A stretch of 64,000 nucleotides of DNA, from contig NZ_JACIDR010000007.1 in NCBI RefSeq assembly GCF_014196425.1, positions 62,001 through 126,000 on the forward strand. Reading direction: 5' to 3'. Shown here piece after piece: positions 43,372-52,744 of the stretch (the stretch's first letter is position 1; each line of letters starts with the position of its first letter). Position numbers and translations under genes: made by a program. The notes under the pieces were generated by a model, which worked only from the letters and a program-made list of their open reading frames with translations, had not been told where the DNA came from and ran no database searches. Source of the stretch: Hansschlegelia beijingensis. Its GTDB lineage: Bacteria; Pseudomonadota; Alphaproteobacteria; Rhizobiales; Methylopilaceae.

Positions 43372-45222
43372 CTATTCGGCGGGGGCCGCGGCCGGCGCGC
43401 CGGCGCGGGCGTCCGGGGCGCCCTCGCCGTCGATCTTCTGGCCCTTGCGGCGCGGCTCCGACAGCGGCTCGGGCGTCGGCCGGTTGGTGTAGGACAGGTG
43501 CCGGCCCGCCGAGATGCCCTCCACCCGCTGGATCTGCAGGCGCTGCAGGTCGCGCAGCCGGACATCCGCCTCGATCTCGGCGGCGCGCTCGGGATCGACG
43601 CCGACCGACTCGAGCGCCAGACGCCCGAGCGCCAGCGCGCTCTCGAACGTCTCGCGCACGACGTTTTCGACGCCCGCGCCGTAGAGGTCGAGCGCGTGCC
43701 CGCGGTCGTAGGCCTTCACCACGAGCTGGGCGAGCGGGAAGTGCTTCTGGATGGTGTCGACGATCCGGCGCGAGATCTCCTGGTCGTCGACGCAGACCAC
43801 GATGGCGCGCGCCTCGTCGGCCTTCACGGCGCGCAGCACGTCGAGCCGCGAGCCGTCGCCGTAATAGACCTTGAAGCCGAACCGGGTCGCCTGCTCGACG
43901 CGGGCCGCGTTGGCGTCGATCAGCGTAGTCTCGACGCCCTCGGTGAGCAGCAGCTGGGCGGCGATCTGGCCGACGCGGCCGAAGCCGATGACCAGCACCT
44001 GGCCCTTGGCGTCCGAGTAGTCCGGCGTCGGCCCGTCAGTCTGCGGCTCGAGCCGCGTCGCCAGCCTGTCGCACAGCGCCACCAGCGCCGGCGCGAGCAT
44101 CAGGCTGAGGGCGGCCAGCGCCGAAAGCATGCTCGACGTCTCCGCGTCGATCAGCCCCTCGGTCGCCGACAGCGGGATCAGCACGAAGGCGAACTCGCCC
44201 GCCGCTCCCAGCAGCGCCCCGATGCGCAGCGCCGAGCTCAGGGGCGAGCCGAAAAGCCGCGCGAGCGCCGTCGCGATCACCGTCTTGACCGCGAGATAAG
44301 CCACGACCGCGAGCGGCAGCGCCACGAGATGGCTGGCCACCGTCCGGAGGTCGATCGTCATGCCGACGCCCATGAAGAACAGGGCGATCAGCAGGCCGCG
44401 GAACGGCTCGACGTCCGCCTCGAGCTCGAGCCGGTAGGACGAGCCGGCGAGCAGCACGCCGGCCAGAAAGGCGCCGAGCGCCATCGACAGGCCGGCCGCG
44501 TGCGAGATCTCGGCGGCGCCGAGCACGACCAGCAGCGCCGCGGCCGTCATCACCTCGCGCGCGCCGACTTCGGCGAGCAGACGGAACAGCGGGTTCAGCA
44601 GATAGCGTCCGGCGAGCACGATCGCCGCCAGCGCGCCGGCGCCGATCGCGGCGGAGCCCAGCGCCTGCATCCAGTCGGTCGCGTGCTCGGCCGGCCCGTC
44701 GCCCAGCATCGGGATCAGCGCGAGCGCCGGCACCACCGCGAGGTCCTGCGCGAGCAGCACCGCGAAGGTCCGCTCGCCATAGGGCCGGTTGAGATGGCCG
44801 CGCTCCTGCAGGATGCGCACCGCCATGGCGGTGCCCGAGAAGGCGAGCGCGATGCCGATCGCCATCGCGGCGGGAGCGTCGAGGCCCGCCAGCAGGGCGA
44901 GGCCCGCGAACGCCGCGCCGCTCAGGATGATCTGCAGCCCGCCGAAGCCCACGATCAGCTTCCGCAGCGCGATCAGTCGCTCGATGCGCAGTTCGAGGCC
45001 GATCAGGAACAGCAGCATGACGACGCCGATCTCGGCGACCTGCAGCACCGCGCCCGCATCCTTGATGAGCGCGAGGGCCGAGGGCCCGATGATCACGCCG
45101 GCGACCAGATAGCCGACCGCGACGCCCAGCCCGAAGCGGCGCGCCAGCGGCCCGGCGACGACCGCCGCTCCAAGGAAAATGAGAGCGCCGATCAGCGGGC
45201 CGGCGACGGAGGCGTGTTCCAT
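43372..45222 (-). CDS. Kef-type potassium/proton antiporter with TrkA-N domain
   Basis: 616-residue CPA2 antiporter: 12 or so helices (residues 1-380), including the ion-binding FAVLLAQDLAVVPALALI segment, then a TrkA-N/RCK domain (GQVLVIGFGRVGQIAAQ at about 407) that binds NAD or glutathione adducts in the KefB/KefC relatives, and a charged C-terminal tail. Such systems protect against electrophiles such as formaldehyde or methylglyoxal by acidifying the cytosol. ATG at 45222; the longer reading to 45261 lacks support. Confidence 0.92.
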   Translation of the reverse strand: MEHASVAGPLIGALIFLGAAVVAGPLARRFGLGVAVGYLVAGVIIGPSALALIKDAGAVLQVAEIGVVMLLFLIGLELRIERLIALRKLIVGFGGLQIILSGAAFAGLALLAGLDAPAAMAIGIALAFSGTAMAVRILQERGHLNRPYGERTFAVLLAQDLAVVPALALIPMLGDGPAEHATDWMQALGSAAIGAGALAAIVLAGRYLLNPLFRLLAEVGAREVMTAAALLVVLGAAEISHAAGLSMALGAFLAGVLLAGSSYRLELEADVEPFRGLLIALFFMGVGMTIDLRTVASHLVALPLAVVAYLAVKTVIATALARLFGSPLSSALRIGALLGAAGEFAFVLIPLSATEGLIDAETSSMLSALAALSLMLAPALVALCDRLATRLEPQTDGPTPDYSDAKGQVLVIGFGRVGQIAAQLLLTEGVETTLIDANAARVEQATRFGFKVYYGDGSRLDVLRAVKADEARAIVVCVDDQEISRRIVDTIQKHFPLAQLVVKAYDRGHALDLYGAGVENVVRETFESALALGRLALESVGVDPERAAEIEADVRLRDLQRLQIQRVEGISAGRHLSYTNRPTPEPLSEPRRKGQKIDGEGAPDARAGAPAAAPAE

Positions 45223-45360
45223 GGGCGCTCCAGACAGAGATGCTCCATGTGACCGCCACAACCCGCGAGAGCAAGACCCACGGGCGCATTGCGGGATGGC
45301 GGCCGGACCGGCGCGACGCCCCGAGGGGCCTTGGCCGCAAGACGCCGGAGCCGAAGGAGC

Positions 45361-45789
45361 TCAGCGCCTCGCGCGGAAGAAGTCGCGCAGCAGCGCGGCC
45401 GAGTCCTGTTCGGCGAAACCCGGATAGACCTCCGGAGCGTGGTGGCAGGTGGGCTGGTCGTACAGCCGGACGCCCGACACCACCGCGCCCCCCTTGGGGT
45501 CCTGCGCGCCGAAATAGAGCCGCCGGATGCGGGCGAAGGAGATCGCCGCCGCGCACATCGGGCACGGCTCGAGCGTCACCCACAGGTCGCAGCCGACCAG
45601 CCGCTCGGAGCCCAGCGCCTCGCAGGCCGCGCGGATCGCCAGGATCTCGGCGTGCGCGGTCGGATCGCACCGCTCGCGCGGCCGGTTGCCGGCCGCGGCG
45701 ATCACCGCGCCGTCGCGCGTGACGACGGCGCCGACCGGCGTCTCGCCGCGCGCGGCGGCGGCGCGCGCCTCCTCCAGCGCGCGATCCAT
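45361..45789 (-). CDS. tadA: tRNA adenosine-34 deaminase
   Basis: 142 residues. Zinc deaminase motif HAE at 46-48 (AHAEILAIR) and PCPMC at 75-79, typical of TadA, which converts A34 to inosine in tRNA-Arg(ACG). ATG at 45789 preferred; a TTG at 45816 would add 9 residues. Divergent from the pseudouridine synthase gene, 58 bp apart, a frequent arrangement in this order. Confidence 0.95.
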   Translation of the reverse strand: MDRALEEARAAAARGETPVGAVVTRDGAVIAAAGNRPRERCDPTAHAEILAIRAACEALGSERLVGCDLWVTLEPCPMCAAAISFARIRRLYFGAQDPKGGAVVSGVRLYDQPTCHHAPEVYPGFAEQDSAALLRDFFRARR

Positions 45790-45847
45790 GGGTGAGGCGC
45801 GGTTGGTCCTCGTCAACGCCTCGCCCGCATGCTATCGCCCGCTCGTC

Positions 45848-47806
45848 ATGACAGAACCGACCGAAACGCCCGGCGAGCCCCAAGGGGACGCGCCGGAGGA
45901 CCACGCCACGCGCCGCCCCGGCGAGCGCCTCGCCAAGGCGATCGCGCGCGCCGGCCTCGGCTCCCGCCGCGACGCCGAGATCTGGATCGGCGAAGGCCGC
46001 GTGAAGGTCAACGGCGCGGCGGTGACGACCGCGGCCTTCAACGTCACCCGCGACGACCGCGTCGAGGTCGACGGCCGCCCGCTTCCCGAACGGGAGCGGA
46101 CGCGGCTGTGGCTTTACCACAAGCCGCGCGGCTATGTGACGACCAACCGCGACCCGGAAGGGCGCGAGACGGTGTTCTCGATCCTGCCCCCCGGCCTGCC
46201 GCGGGTGATGACGATCGGCCGGCTCGACATCAACACCGAAGGCCTGCTGCTGCTCACCAATGACGGCGGGCTGGCGCGCGTGCTGGAGCTTCCCGAGACC
46301 GGCTGGCTGCGCCGCTACCGGGTGCGCGCCTTCGGCCGCGTGACGCAGGCGCAGCTCGACGCGCTCAAGGACGGCGTGGAGATCGACGGCTTCGCCTACG
46401 GCCCGGTCGAGGCCGAGGTCGAGCGCCAGCAGAGCGACAATGTGTGGCTCATGATCGGCCTGCGCGAGGGCAAGAACCGCGAGGTCAAGCGCCTCGCCGA
46501 GCATCTCGGGCTCGCGGTCAACCGGCTGATCCGGATCTCGTTCGGGCCGTTCCAGCTGGGTTCGCTGCCGGAGGGCGAGGCCGAGGAGGTGCGCACCCGC
46601 ACGCTCATGGACCAGCTCGGCAAGCGCCTGGCCGAAGAGGCCGGCTGCGATTTCGAGGCCGCCGTGACGCGCGACGACCAGGCGCCGAAGGTGACCGGCG
46701 GGCGCGGCGGGGCCCGCTCGGGCCCCGATCCGCGCGACCGCGCCCGGCTCGGCGATCCGTCGCAGCGCGTCGGGCGGCGCGCGCCGATCGCCCGCCCGCG
46801 CGACATGGCGCCGCCGGCCGCCGCCGCGCCCGCCGAGGACAAGCCGGCCCGCGTCAAGCGCGCGGCCCCGGTCGCCGACCGCCGCGGCCGCAAGGTCGCG
46901 GTCGAACGCGTCGCCCGCGCGGCCGGCGACGAGGCCCCGAAGCGGGTGCGCCGCAAGGACGCCGGCGCGGCCGAGCGCTTCGGCGCGGCGGGCCGGCCCG
47001 AACGTCCGACGCGTCCCGGCGCGAAGCCCGCGCCGCGCGGCGATCGACCCGAGAGACCCGATCGCGCGCCGCGTGGCGAAGGCGGCGAGCGCTTCGAGCG
47101 CCGCGCGCCGTCCGGCGACCGGCCCCGCGAGCGTGGCGACCGTCCGTTCCGCGCGCCGGCTGGCGACAGGCCGCGTCCGGAGCGTGGCGAACGGCCGCAG
47201 CGCGCCTTCGGCGACAGGCCGCAGCGCGCGGAGGGCGGAGAACGCCCGGCCCGTGGCCCGCGGCCCTTCAACGACAGGCCCCGCCCGGAGCGCGGCGAGC
47301 GGCCCCAGCGCGCCTTCGGCGACCGTCCGCAGCGCGGACCGCGCCCCGAGCGTCCGGACCGGGCCCCGACCGAGTCCGGCGCGTCGGCGTCGCGCGCGCC
47401 TGCGCCGCGCTGGCGTGACGAGGCGTCCTCGGGCGCGGCCGAACGGCCCCGGCGGCCGGCCGGCGATCGGCCGCAACGCAGCGACCGTCCCGAGGGCGGG
47501 CGTCCGCCGCGTCCGGAGGGCGGTCGTCCTCCGCGCCGCGACGGCGGCGAGCGTCCCGCCGGCGGCCGTCCGCCGCGCGGCGACAGGCCTTCCGGCGACC
47601 GGCCGGCAGGCGGGGGTCGTCCTGGCGGCAAGCCCGGCGGCAGACCGATGGGCGGCAGGCCAGGCGGGCCCGGCGGAAAGCCCGGCGGCGGCTTCAAGCC
47701 GCGCGGACCGGGCGGCGGCAGGCCGGGCGGCGGCGGCAAGCCCGGCGGACGACCGACTGGCGGCGGCGGCAGAGGACGGCCGGGCGGTGCGGATCGTCGG
47801 CGGTAG
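45848..47806 (+). CDS. RsuA/RluB-family pseudouridine synthase with a long arginine/glycine-rich C-terminal tail
   Basis: 652 residues. An S4 RNA-binding domain (about 30-75) precedes the pseudouridine-synthase core; the catalytic Asp lies in MTIGRLDINTEGLLLLT and a KNREVKRL motif follows. The core ends near residue 281. The remaining roughly 370 residues are low-complexity Arg/Gly/Pro, built from degenerate repeats such as ERGERPQRAFGDRPQR, later turning to GGKPGG runs. The tail resembles RGG RNA-binding regions. It overlaps rsmD by 20 bp. Likely target is 23S rRNA (RluB-like) but this is not certain. Confidence 0.88.
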   Translation: MTEPTETPGEPQGDAPEDHATRRPGERLAKAIARAGLGSRRDAEIWIGEGRVKVNGAAVTTAAFNVTRDDRVEVDGRPLPERERTRLWLYHKPRGYVTTNRDPEGRETVFSILPPGLPRVMTIGRLDINTEGLLLLTNDGGLARVLELPETGWLRRYRVRAFGRVTQAQLDALKDGVEIDGFAYGPVEAEVERQQSDNVWLMIGLREGKNREVKRLAEHLGLAVNRLIRISFGPFQLGSLPEGEAEEVRTRTLMDQLGKRLAEEAGCDFEAAVTRDDQAPKVTGGRGGARSGPDPRDRARLGDPSQRVGRRAPIARPRDMAPPAAAAPAEDKPARVKRAAPVADRRGRKVAVERVARAAGDEAPKRVRRKDAGAAERFGAAGRPERPTRPGAKPAPRGDRPERPDRAPRGEGGERFERRAPSGDRPRERGDRPFRAPAGDRPRPERGERPQRAFGDRPQRAEGGERPARGPRPFNDRPRPERGERPQRAFGDRPQRGPRPERPDRAPTESGASASRAPAPRWRDEASSGAAERPRRPAGDRPQRSDRPEGGRPPRPEGGRPPRRDGGERPAGGRPPRGDRPSGDRPAGGGRPGGKPGGRPMGGRPGGPGGKPGGGFKPRGPGGGRPGGGGKPGGRPTGGGGRGRPGGADRRR

Positions 47807-48344
47807 GTTCAAGGGCCGCGCGCTGAAAGGCCCCTCGGCGGACTCGCGCGCGATCCGGCCGACCAGCGACCGGCTGCGCGAGGCGGTGTTCAACGTGCTC
47901 GCCCACGCCTATGGCGATCCGGCCGACGGCGCGCGCGTGCTCGACCTGTTCGCCGGCACCGGCGCGCTCGGCCTCGAGGCGATGTCGCGCGGCGCGCGCT
48001 TCGCGCTGTTCGTCGACGAGGGGGCGGAAGCCCGCGCCTGTTTGCGCGCCAATATCGAGACCTTCGGGCTCGGCGGCGCGACCAAGATCTTCCGGCGCGA
48101 CGCGACCAGGCTGGGGCCCGCCGGCATGGCGCCGTTCGAGCTCGTGTTCGCCGACCCGCCCTACGGCAAGGGGCTCGGCGAGCGCGCGCTGGCCTCCGCC
48201 CGCGACGGCGGCTGGCTCGCCCCGGGCGCGCTCGTGGTCTGGGAGGAGAGCGCCGAGGCCGAAGCGGCGGCGCCGGCCGGCTTCGAGACCCTCGAGGTCC
48301 GGACCTATGGCGACGCGAAGGTCGCGCTGCTGCGGGCCGCCTAG
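47787..48344 (+). CDS. rsmD: 16S rRNA m2G966 methyltransferase RsmD
   Basis: 185 residues from a GTG at 47787. Class I methyltransferase: LDLFAGTGALGLEAMSRGA (motif I) and VFADPPYGKG (DPPY motif, N2-guanine methylation). Its start lies inside the last 20 bp of the pseudouridine-synthase gene, so the two are probably translated together. It ends at a CTAG shared tail-to-tail with the GGDEF gene. Housekeeping ribosome maturation. Confidence 0.95.
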   Translation: MRIVGGRFKGRALKGPSADSRAIRPTSDRLREAVFNVLAHAYGDPADGARVLDLFAGTGALGLEAMSRGARFALFVDEGAEARACLRANIETFGLGGATKIFRRDATRLGPAGMAPFELVFADPPYGKGLGERALASARDGGWLAPGALVVWEESAEAEAAAPAGFETLEVRTYGDAKVALLRAA

Positions 48345-49597
48345 CCGCCCACGAGGTTCTCGTCGGCCACCGCCACCCGGTCGCGCCCGGCGCTCTTGGC
48401 CGCGTAGAGCGCCGCGTCGGCGCGCTCCACGATGACTTCGGCGGCGGCGTCGTCCCTGCGCCGGCCCGCGACCCCTATGCTGACCGTCACCGGGATCGCC
48501 ACCGCCCCGACCGTGACCGGCTCAGCGATGATCGCCTCGCGCAGCCGGCGCGCGACGCAGGCGGCGTGCGCGGCCTCCGTTCCGGGCAGGAGCGCCGCGA
48601 ACTCCTCGCCGCCGACGCGGGCGATGAGGTCCTCCTTGCGCAGCGCCGCCTTGCCGCGCGCGGCGACCGCCTTCAGGACCTCGTCGCCGACGCTGTGGCC
48701 GAAGCGGTCGTTGACGGCCTTGAAGTGGTCGACGTCGAGCATCAGCACCGTCAGCGCGCGGTTCGGCGGCGCGTTGTCGAGGAGCGACTGGGCGGTTTCG
48801 AAGAAGCAGCGCCGGTTCGGCAGGCCGGTGAGGCTGTCGGTCAGCGCGAGCTCGCGCAGCTCCGTCTCCAGCCGGCGGCGGTCGCTGACGTCCCAGAGCA
48901 CCAGCGAGAACCCCTCCCCGGCGCGGCGATAGTAGAACTGGATGTCGCGCGTGACGCCGTCGCGGCACATCACCGCCCATTCGGCCATATGAGCCTGCGT
49001 CGGATCGGCCTCGGCGGCCGCCGTGACGACGGCCCACTCCGCGCGGGCCGCCTCGCGCTTTTCCGCGTCGGGGAAGGCGAGATCCCACCAGTCGGCGTGG
49101 TTGATGATGGCGCGCTCGGAATAGTCGAACAGCTCGTCGGACTTCCTGTTGTAGAACAGGGCGTTGAACCGCCGGTCGTAGAGCTCGATGCCGACCGGCA
49201 GCGACTGCAGCACCATGTTGGCCTGCGAAAGCGCCTCGACCGCCGTGGCGTCCGCGGTCTCCTCCCGAAGGGTGAGCACGAAGACGTCGGTCCGGCCCGG
49301 AGCGCGCGCGACGTCGGCCGCGAGCAGCAGCGCGCCGCGCGGCGTCTTGCAGGAGATCGCCGTGCGGGCGCCGAGGCCGTTCATCGGAAGCCGCTCGGCG
49401 AAGGTCGCGAGCTCCGCCGCCGCGGACCGGCCGACGAGCCGGGACAGGGGGACGCGGAGGTTCGCTTCGTGGGCGATCCCGAACAGGCGGCAGGCCGCCG
49501 GATTGGGCGCGACGCGAAGCGCCCGCCCCCCGACGGCGATCAGCACGGCGTGCTCGACGAGATCGAGCAGCCCCGTATCCGGGAAGGCGCCGCTCAC
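48341..49597 (-). CDS. Diguanylate cyclase with PAS sensor region
   Basis: 418 residues. Two PAS-like segments (about 10-100 and 140-255) precede a GGDEF domain: active site GGEEF at about 329-333, with an inhibitory I-site RKED ending five residues before it. The enzyme makes cyclic-di-GMP. Its GTG start at 49597 overlaps the mutL stop by 4 bp (GTGA), an unusual coupling with a DNA repair gene. No membrane segments; sensing is cytosolic. The signal sensed is unknown. Confidence 0.92.
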   Translation of the reverse strand: MSGAFPDTGLLDLVEHAVLIAVGGRALRVAPNPAACRLFGIAHEANLRVPLSRLVGRSAAAELATFAERLPMNGLGARTAISCKTPRGALLLAADVARAPGRTDVFVLTLREETADATAVEALSQANMVLQSLPVGIELYDRRFNALFYNRKSDELFDYSERAIINHADWWDLAFPDAEKREAARAEWAVVTAAAEADPTQAHMAEWAVMCRDGVTRDIQFYYRRAGEGFSLVLWDVSDRRRLETELRELALTDSLTGLPNRRCFFETAQSLLDNAPPNRALTVLMLDVDHFKAVNDRFGHSVGDEVLKAVAARGKAALRKEDLIARVGGEEFAALLPGTEAAHAACVARRLREAIIAEPVTVGAVAIPVTVSIGVAGRRRDDAAAEVIVERADAALYAAKSAGRDRVAVADENLVGG

Positions 49598-51378
49598 CGC
49601 CGGCCGAACAGCTTTTCGAGATCCGCCGTCGTCAGCGTCACGAAGGTCGGGCGGCCATGGTTGCAGGTCGAGGCGGCGGGCTCGGCCTCGATCGCGCGCA
49701 GCAGCGCGTTCATCTCGTCGGGCTTCAGCCGCCGGCCCGCCCGCACCGAGCCGTGACAGGCGACCGTCGCCAGGATGTGGTCGAGCCGGCGCGCCATCGG
49801 GGTGGCGTCCGCCTCGCCCTCCGCCAGCGCCTCGGCGACGTCGCGCACCAGCCGGATCCCGTCGCACGGGCCGAGCGGCGCCGGGGTGGCGCGCACCAGC
49901 AGCGCGCCCGGCCCGAACGCCTCGACCGCGAGCCCGAGCCGCTCCAGCTCCCCGCGCGCGGCCAGCACCCGCTCGGCGTCGGCCGGATCGAGCTCGACCA
50001 CGTCGGGCACGAGCAGTTCCTGCCGCGGCACGCCGGAGCGTTCGCGCAGCCGCTTCAGCTCTTCATAGACCAGCCGCTCATGGGCCGCGTGAGCGTCCAC
50101 CAGCGCGACGCCGTCCTGGGTCTCGGCGAGGATGTAGGTGTCGTGCAGATGCGCCTTGGCCGCGCCGAGCGGCCGGCGGACGGCGTCCGCCGGCTCGTCC
50201 ACGAAGGCGGCCGGGTTGGCGGCGGGCGGCAGGTCCATCGCCTCGACCGCGAAGGCCGCCTGCGCGCCGGAGGCGAAGCCGCGGACAGGCGCGGCCGGCC
50301 GCGGGGCCGCATAGGCGGCAGGCGGGGCGGCGCGGCGGGCGGCGAAGCGCGCGATCTCGGCGCCGCCGGCCGCGTAGGGCTTTGGCCCGCTGTCGGCGAG
50401 CGCGGCCCGCACGGTCGAGACGATCAGCGCCCGGATCAGGCCCGGATCGCGGAACCGCACCTCGGCCTTGGCGGGATGGACGTTGACGTCGACCTCTCCG
50501 GGCCCGACGCGGATGTCGAGCGCCGCGACCGGCGAGCGGTCGCGCGGCATCACGTCCTGATAGGCGGCGCGCAGGGCGCCGACGAGCAGCCGGTCCTTGA
50601 CCGGCCGGCCGTTGACCGAGAGGTGGATCGCGCCCGCCGTGGCGCGGTGCAGATGGCTGAGGCCGACATGGCCGGCGAGCCGCGCGCCGCCGCGCTCGCC
50701 CACGACCGGGATCACGGCGCCGGAGACGTCCGCCCCCAGCACCTGCGCCAGCCGCTCGGCGCGGCCGGCCTCGTCCGCCACCGCCGGGAAGCGCAGCGTG
50801 CGGTCCTCCACCACCAGGGTCCAGTCGATCGAGGGGGTCGCGAGCGCCAGCCGCCGCACGACCTCCGCCGCAGCCTGCGCCTCCGCCCGCTCGGACTTCA
50901 GGAACTTGGCCCGCGCGGGCGTCGCGAAGAACAGGTCGCGGACCTCGATGCGCGTGCCGCGCGGCAGGGCCGCCGGCTCCGGCGCGCCCTTGCGGCCGCC
51001 CTCGACCTGGAGCCGCCAGCCATGCGGCGCGTCCGCCGTGCGGGTCTCGATCGCCAGCCGCGCCACCGCGCCGATCGACGGCAGCGCCTCGCCCCGGAAG
51101 CCCATCGTGGCGACCTCGCCGAGGTCGGTCTCCGAGGAGATCTTGGAGGTCGCGAAACGCTCGACCGCCAGCGCCAGGTCGTCGCGATCCATGCCGCAGC
51201 CGTCGTCGACGACCCGGATCAGCCGCGCGCCGCCGCCCTCGAGCACGATCTCGATGCGCCGCGCGCCGGCGTCGAGCGCGTTCTCGGCGAGCTCCTTCAC
51301 CACCGAGGCCGGCCGCTCCACCACCTCGCCGGCGGCGATCCGGTTCGCGACCGTGTCGTCGAGCAGGCGGATGGGCAT
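49594..51378 (-). CDS. mutL: DNA mismatch repair protein MutL, endonuclease type
   Basis: 594 residues. N-terminal GHKL ATPase: MPIRLLDDTVANRIAAGEVV, the ENALDAGA and DDGCGM motifs and GFRGEALPSI. The C-terminal dimerisation domain carries DAHAAHERLVYEE, matching the metal-dependent endonuclease motif DQHA(x)2E(x)4E with Gln replaced by Ala, so a MutH-independent mismatch repair system is expected. ATG at 51378. Followed without gap by the GGDEF gene. Confidence 0.96.
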   Translation of the reverse strand: MPIRLLDDTVANRIAAGEVVERPASVVKELAENALDAGARRIEIVLEGGGARLIRVVDDGCGMDRDDLALAVERFATSKISSETDLGEVATMGFRGEALPSIGAVARLAIETRTADAPHGWRLQVEGGRKGAPEPAALPRGTRIEVRDLFFATPARAKFLKSERAEAQAAAEVVRRLALATPSIDWTLVVEDRTLRFPAVADEAGRAERLAQVLGADVSGAVIPVVGERGGARLAGHVGLSHLHRATAGAIHLSVNGRPVKDRLLVGALRAAYQDVMPRDRSPVAALDIRVGPGEVDVNVHPAKAEVRFRDPGLIRALIVSTVRAALADSGPKPYAAGGAEIARFAARRAAPPAAYAAPRPAAPVRGFASGAQAAFAVEAMDLPPAANPAAFVDEPADAVRRPLGAAKAHLHDTYILAETQDGVALVDAHAAHERLVYEELKRLRERSGVPRQELLVPDVVELDPADAERVLAARGELERLGLAVEAFGPGALLVRATPAPLGPCDGIRLVRDVAEALAEGEADATPMARRLDHILATVACHGSVRAGRRLKPDEMNALLRAIEAEPAASTCNHGRPTFVTLTTADLEKLFGRR

Positions 51379-51585
51379 AGGCCGGACGGCTCCGGGAATC
51401 GTGGAACGGAAGGCGACGCTAGCACGCCCGGCCGTCGCAGGGGCGGCGACCCGGGGCCCGCGCCGCCATTTCCCAGCGTTCCAGCGGCGGGAGACCGGAG
51501 GCCGGGCCATCACGAAGCGTCGTCCCGCGAACGATTTCGTCTGCTCGCGCGTTCGTCCCGGTTAAGCAAGCAGGGTTTTTGCTCG

Positions 51586-51744
51586 ATGGACGTCGTACGC
51601 ATCCTGATCGCCATCCTGGTCCCGCCGCTGGGCGTGTTCCTGCAGGTCGGACTTGGCCTTCAGTTCTGGCTGAACATCCTTCTCACGATCCTCGGCTACG
51701 TGCCGGGCATCATCCACGCGATCTGGGTGATCATGCGCAGATGA
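51586..51744 (+). CDS. Pmp3/YqaE-family small membrane protein
   Basis: 52 residues, two hydrophobic helices with the family sequence ILVPPLGVFLQVGLGLQFWL and ILGYVPGIIHAIWVI. Pmp3 proteins are linked to salt and membrane stress in plants, fungi and bacteria. ATG at 51586 with GGTTTTTGCTCG before it (weak ribosome site). Overlaps the DUF4112 gene by 4 bp (ATGA). Confidence 0.9.
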   Translation: MDVVRILIAILVPPLGVFLQVGLGLQFWLNILLTILGYVPGIIHAIWVIMRR

Positions 51745-52148
51745 CAGCCGCCCGCGCCGCCCGTCCCACCCCCGGCTTCGCCGGGCGCATGCCGCGCGCC
51801 AGCGAGGCGGAGACGCTCGACCATCTCGAGCGGCTCGCCCATCTGCTCGACACCAGGTGGCGCGTGCCAGGGCTCGGCTGGCGGTTCGGGATCGACGGGA
51901 TCGCGAGCTTCGTGCCCGTCGCGGGCGACGTCGCGACAGGGCTGGTCTCGGCCTACATGATCAAGCGCGCCCATGAGCTCGGCGCCCCGAGCCATGTGCT
52001 CGCCCGGATGGTCGGCAACGTCGTGCTCGACACCGTGGTGGGCAGCGTTCCGGTGGTCGGCACAGTGTTCGACTTCGCCTTCAAGGCCAACCGCCGCAAC
52101 ATGAAGCTGCTGCGCAAGCATTTTGGCGGCGGGCCGGACGTCGTTTAG
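51741..52148 (+). CDS. DUF4112 family protein
   Basis: 135 residues. Family features: ERLAHLLDTRWRVPGLGWRFG, FVPVAGDVATGLVSAY and SVPVVGTVFDFAFKANRRN. Amphipathic and short hydrophobic helices suggest a peripheral or membrane-inserted protein. Coupled to the Pmp3 gene, so the two likely act together in envelope stress; function is not established. Confidence 0.85.
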   Translation: MTAARAARPTPGFAGRMPRASEAETLDHLERLAHLLDTRWRVPGLGWRFGIDGIASFVPVAGDVATGLVSAYMIKRAHELGAPSHVLARMVGNVVLDTVVGSVPVVGTVFDFAFKANRRNMKLLRKHFGGGPDVV

Positions 52149-52178
52149 GCTTTTATTCCTTGACATCAGCCGTCACCC

Positions 52179-52554
52179 GTGATCTCCTCCTGCTGTCCTT
52201 CCCCCGACAGGGAGGGCGACGACAAATGGGCGGCGATTTTCGAGCTTGCCGCGGAAGCGGGACGATTGGCAGCCGCGAGCACCGTGCCGACACCGATGTC
52301 CATCTCGGGTTTCGGAATAGAGATGGATGGATTGTGCGGCTTCGCGTGGGTTCGCGTCCCTGACGCCCGACGCGGCTTTGCGCGGTGGGGCAGTGAATAC
52401 GGGCCGTGCCCACCGCCACCACCGGTCTGGCGCACAAATTTTCGCGGTCGGAACTACCCAATCCATCGACCGAGCTTGTGCCTATGCAACCGCGTTCGCG
52501 GCTGTGCTGAAACACAACGGCATCGTGTGCGAAGTCGAGTCGCGATTGGACTAG
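52179..52554 (+). pseudogene. Frameshifted small gene at the edge of the lower-GC island
   Basis: Two partial reading frames look like one protein. The first (frame of the GTG at 52179) reads KWAAIFELAAEAGRLAAA and then GLCGFAWVRVPDARRGFARW up to about 52390. The second, shifted +1, reads QIFAVGTTQSIDRACAYATA then FAAVLKHNGIVCEVESRLD to a TAG at 52552. I recall a small conserved family of unknown function with CGxAWVxxK and QSxxRKxAYAxAFAxVL motifs. The shift would fall in the CCACCGCCACCACCGG region (about 52410-52424). It may be a decayed gene, a sequencing error or programmed frameshifting; AT content is higher than in the flanks. Confidence 0.5.
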
Positions 52555-52744
52555 GTAGTTGCTTTCGAAAAGCCTCGCTCAGCTTTGGCACCGACGGAAG
52601 CCCGACTTTTTAGATTGCGACCGCTAGCAATTGTCTTTCTCGGACTACACCCGCCCGTGAACTTGGCGCAAGGGGCCAAGGCAGCGCCCCAGCGTTGAAT
52701 CCGCAGGTGCTGTGGGCCGGCTGTCACACCGCAATCAAACCCAA

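Noticed and set aside
44036-47893. 1285-codon open frame antisense to tadA, the pseudouridine synthase and part of the Kef gene
   Set aside because: It is an artefact of very high GC with no stop codons. The sequence is Arg/Ala/Gly-rich without any family feature, and it crosses well-supported genes on both strands.
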